Source: an uncultured delta proteobacterium (GTDB lineage: Bacteria; Myxococcota_A; Polyangia; Polyangiales; JADJMO01). Taken from it: 37,249 nt of DNA. The notes below the pieces were generated by a model that worked only from the letters and a program-made list of their open reading frames with translations, ran no database searches and had not been told where the DNA came from. Where the stretch lies: the NCBI GenBank assembly GCA_903923175.1, contig CAIXWQ010001339.1, positions 1-37,249 of the forward strand, written 5' to 3'. The position numbers and the translations under genes are program-made. Below, piece by piece: positions 37,100-37,249 of this stretch (positions are counted from its first letter, which is position 1; the number at the start of each line of letters is the position of its first letter).

Positions 37100-37249
37100 G
37101 AAGAGCCTCCGCTTCGAGCACGAGCAAGCGCGAGGCCACGTGCCCCTCGCGCGTGCAGCGCTCGCGATGCACGCCGCGGCGCCGCGGGCCGCCCGAAGCA
37201 GAGCTCGCGGCCGAGCGGGGCGCTCGCGTGCCGCGCCGCGCTTCGCAGC
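37100..37249. other. right edge, no gene recognised
   Basis: The 150 bases upstream of the SRPBCC gene contain only its ribosome site. Open frames here have no recognisable protein content. A gene starting beyond the edge cannot be excluded. Confidence 0.4.

Overview
The window is very GC-rich (roughly 70 % or more by eye). Almost every codon ends in G or C, GTG and TTG starts are frequent, and the genes sit close together on both strands. There are many lipoproteins with alanine/serine-rich linkers, a cysteine-rich repeat of the DUF4215 (myxobacterial) kind, and several enzymes that resemble eukaryotic families. Together these suggest a member of the Myxococcota, probably of the Polyangiales/Sorangium-Sandaracinus type. 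That placement is inference from style, not from a marker gene. No tRNA, rRNA, CRISPR array or insertion sequence was found, and no gap without a gene exceeds 300 bases.

Layout. 1-2.2 kb: a minus-strand DUF3592-like membrane protein interrupted by an in-frame TAA, a possible tiny zinc-finger gene, and serA. 2.2-6.1 kb: a D-2-hydroxyglutarate-dehydrogenase-like flavoprotein behind serA, then a minus-strand unit of a retinol-saturase/carotenoid-isomerase-like FAD enzyme and its TetR regulator, with a large palindromic operator over the promoter. 6.1-16.6 kb: a small membrane protein, a GT8 glycosyltransferase, a FadL-like porin paired with a cysteine-rich lipoprotein, an MmpL-type transporter followed by a TMEM68-like acyltransferase, and a run of exported or lipoprotein genes. 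16.6-22.7 kb: a tightly overlapped five-gene ABC exporter operon (HlyD adaptor, two ATPases, two ABC-2 permeases) like E. coli ybhGFSR, facing a TetR regulator of the CecR type across a perfect palindrome. 22.7-26.8 kb: a lipoprotein with an EF-hand-like loop, a full-length eukaryote-like 6-phosphofructo-2-kinase/fructose-2,6-bisphosphatase, a divergent Lgt-like membrane protein and a Pro/Cys-rich membrane protein. 26.9-31.5 kb: three alpha/beta hydrolases, one fused to an SCP2 lipid-binding domain, interrupted by a secernin-type peptidase. 31.7-37.1 kb: a CruF-like (DUF422) membrane protein convergent with a UbiA prenyltransferase, a FAAH2-like amidase, a SlyD-like FKBP, an SDR oxidoreductase and an AHSA1/SRPBCC protein.

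How the parts may work together. SerA and the flavoprotein form a plausible cycle in which D-2-hydroxyglutarate made by SerA is reoxidised. The two TetR units are self-contained regulated modules. Many genes (acyltransferase, MmpL, FadL-like porin, three hydrolases, SCP2, amidase, RetSat-like enzyme, UbiA/CruF-like pair) point to lipid and isoprenoid handling, but they are not one operon.

The most notable observations are: the bifunctional PFK-2/FBPase-2; a recurring TANNNT box 6-9 nt before start codons that suggests widespread leaderless transcription; the ABC heterodimer whose sequence predicts one canonical and one degenerate ATP site; the premature stop in a conserved Tyr-Asp-Pro motif; and a triple-hairpin element between serA and its partner.
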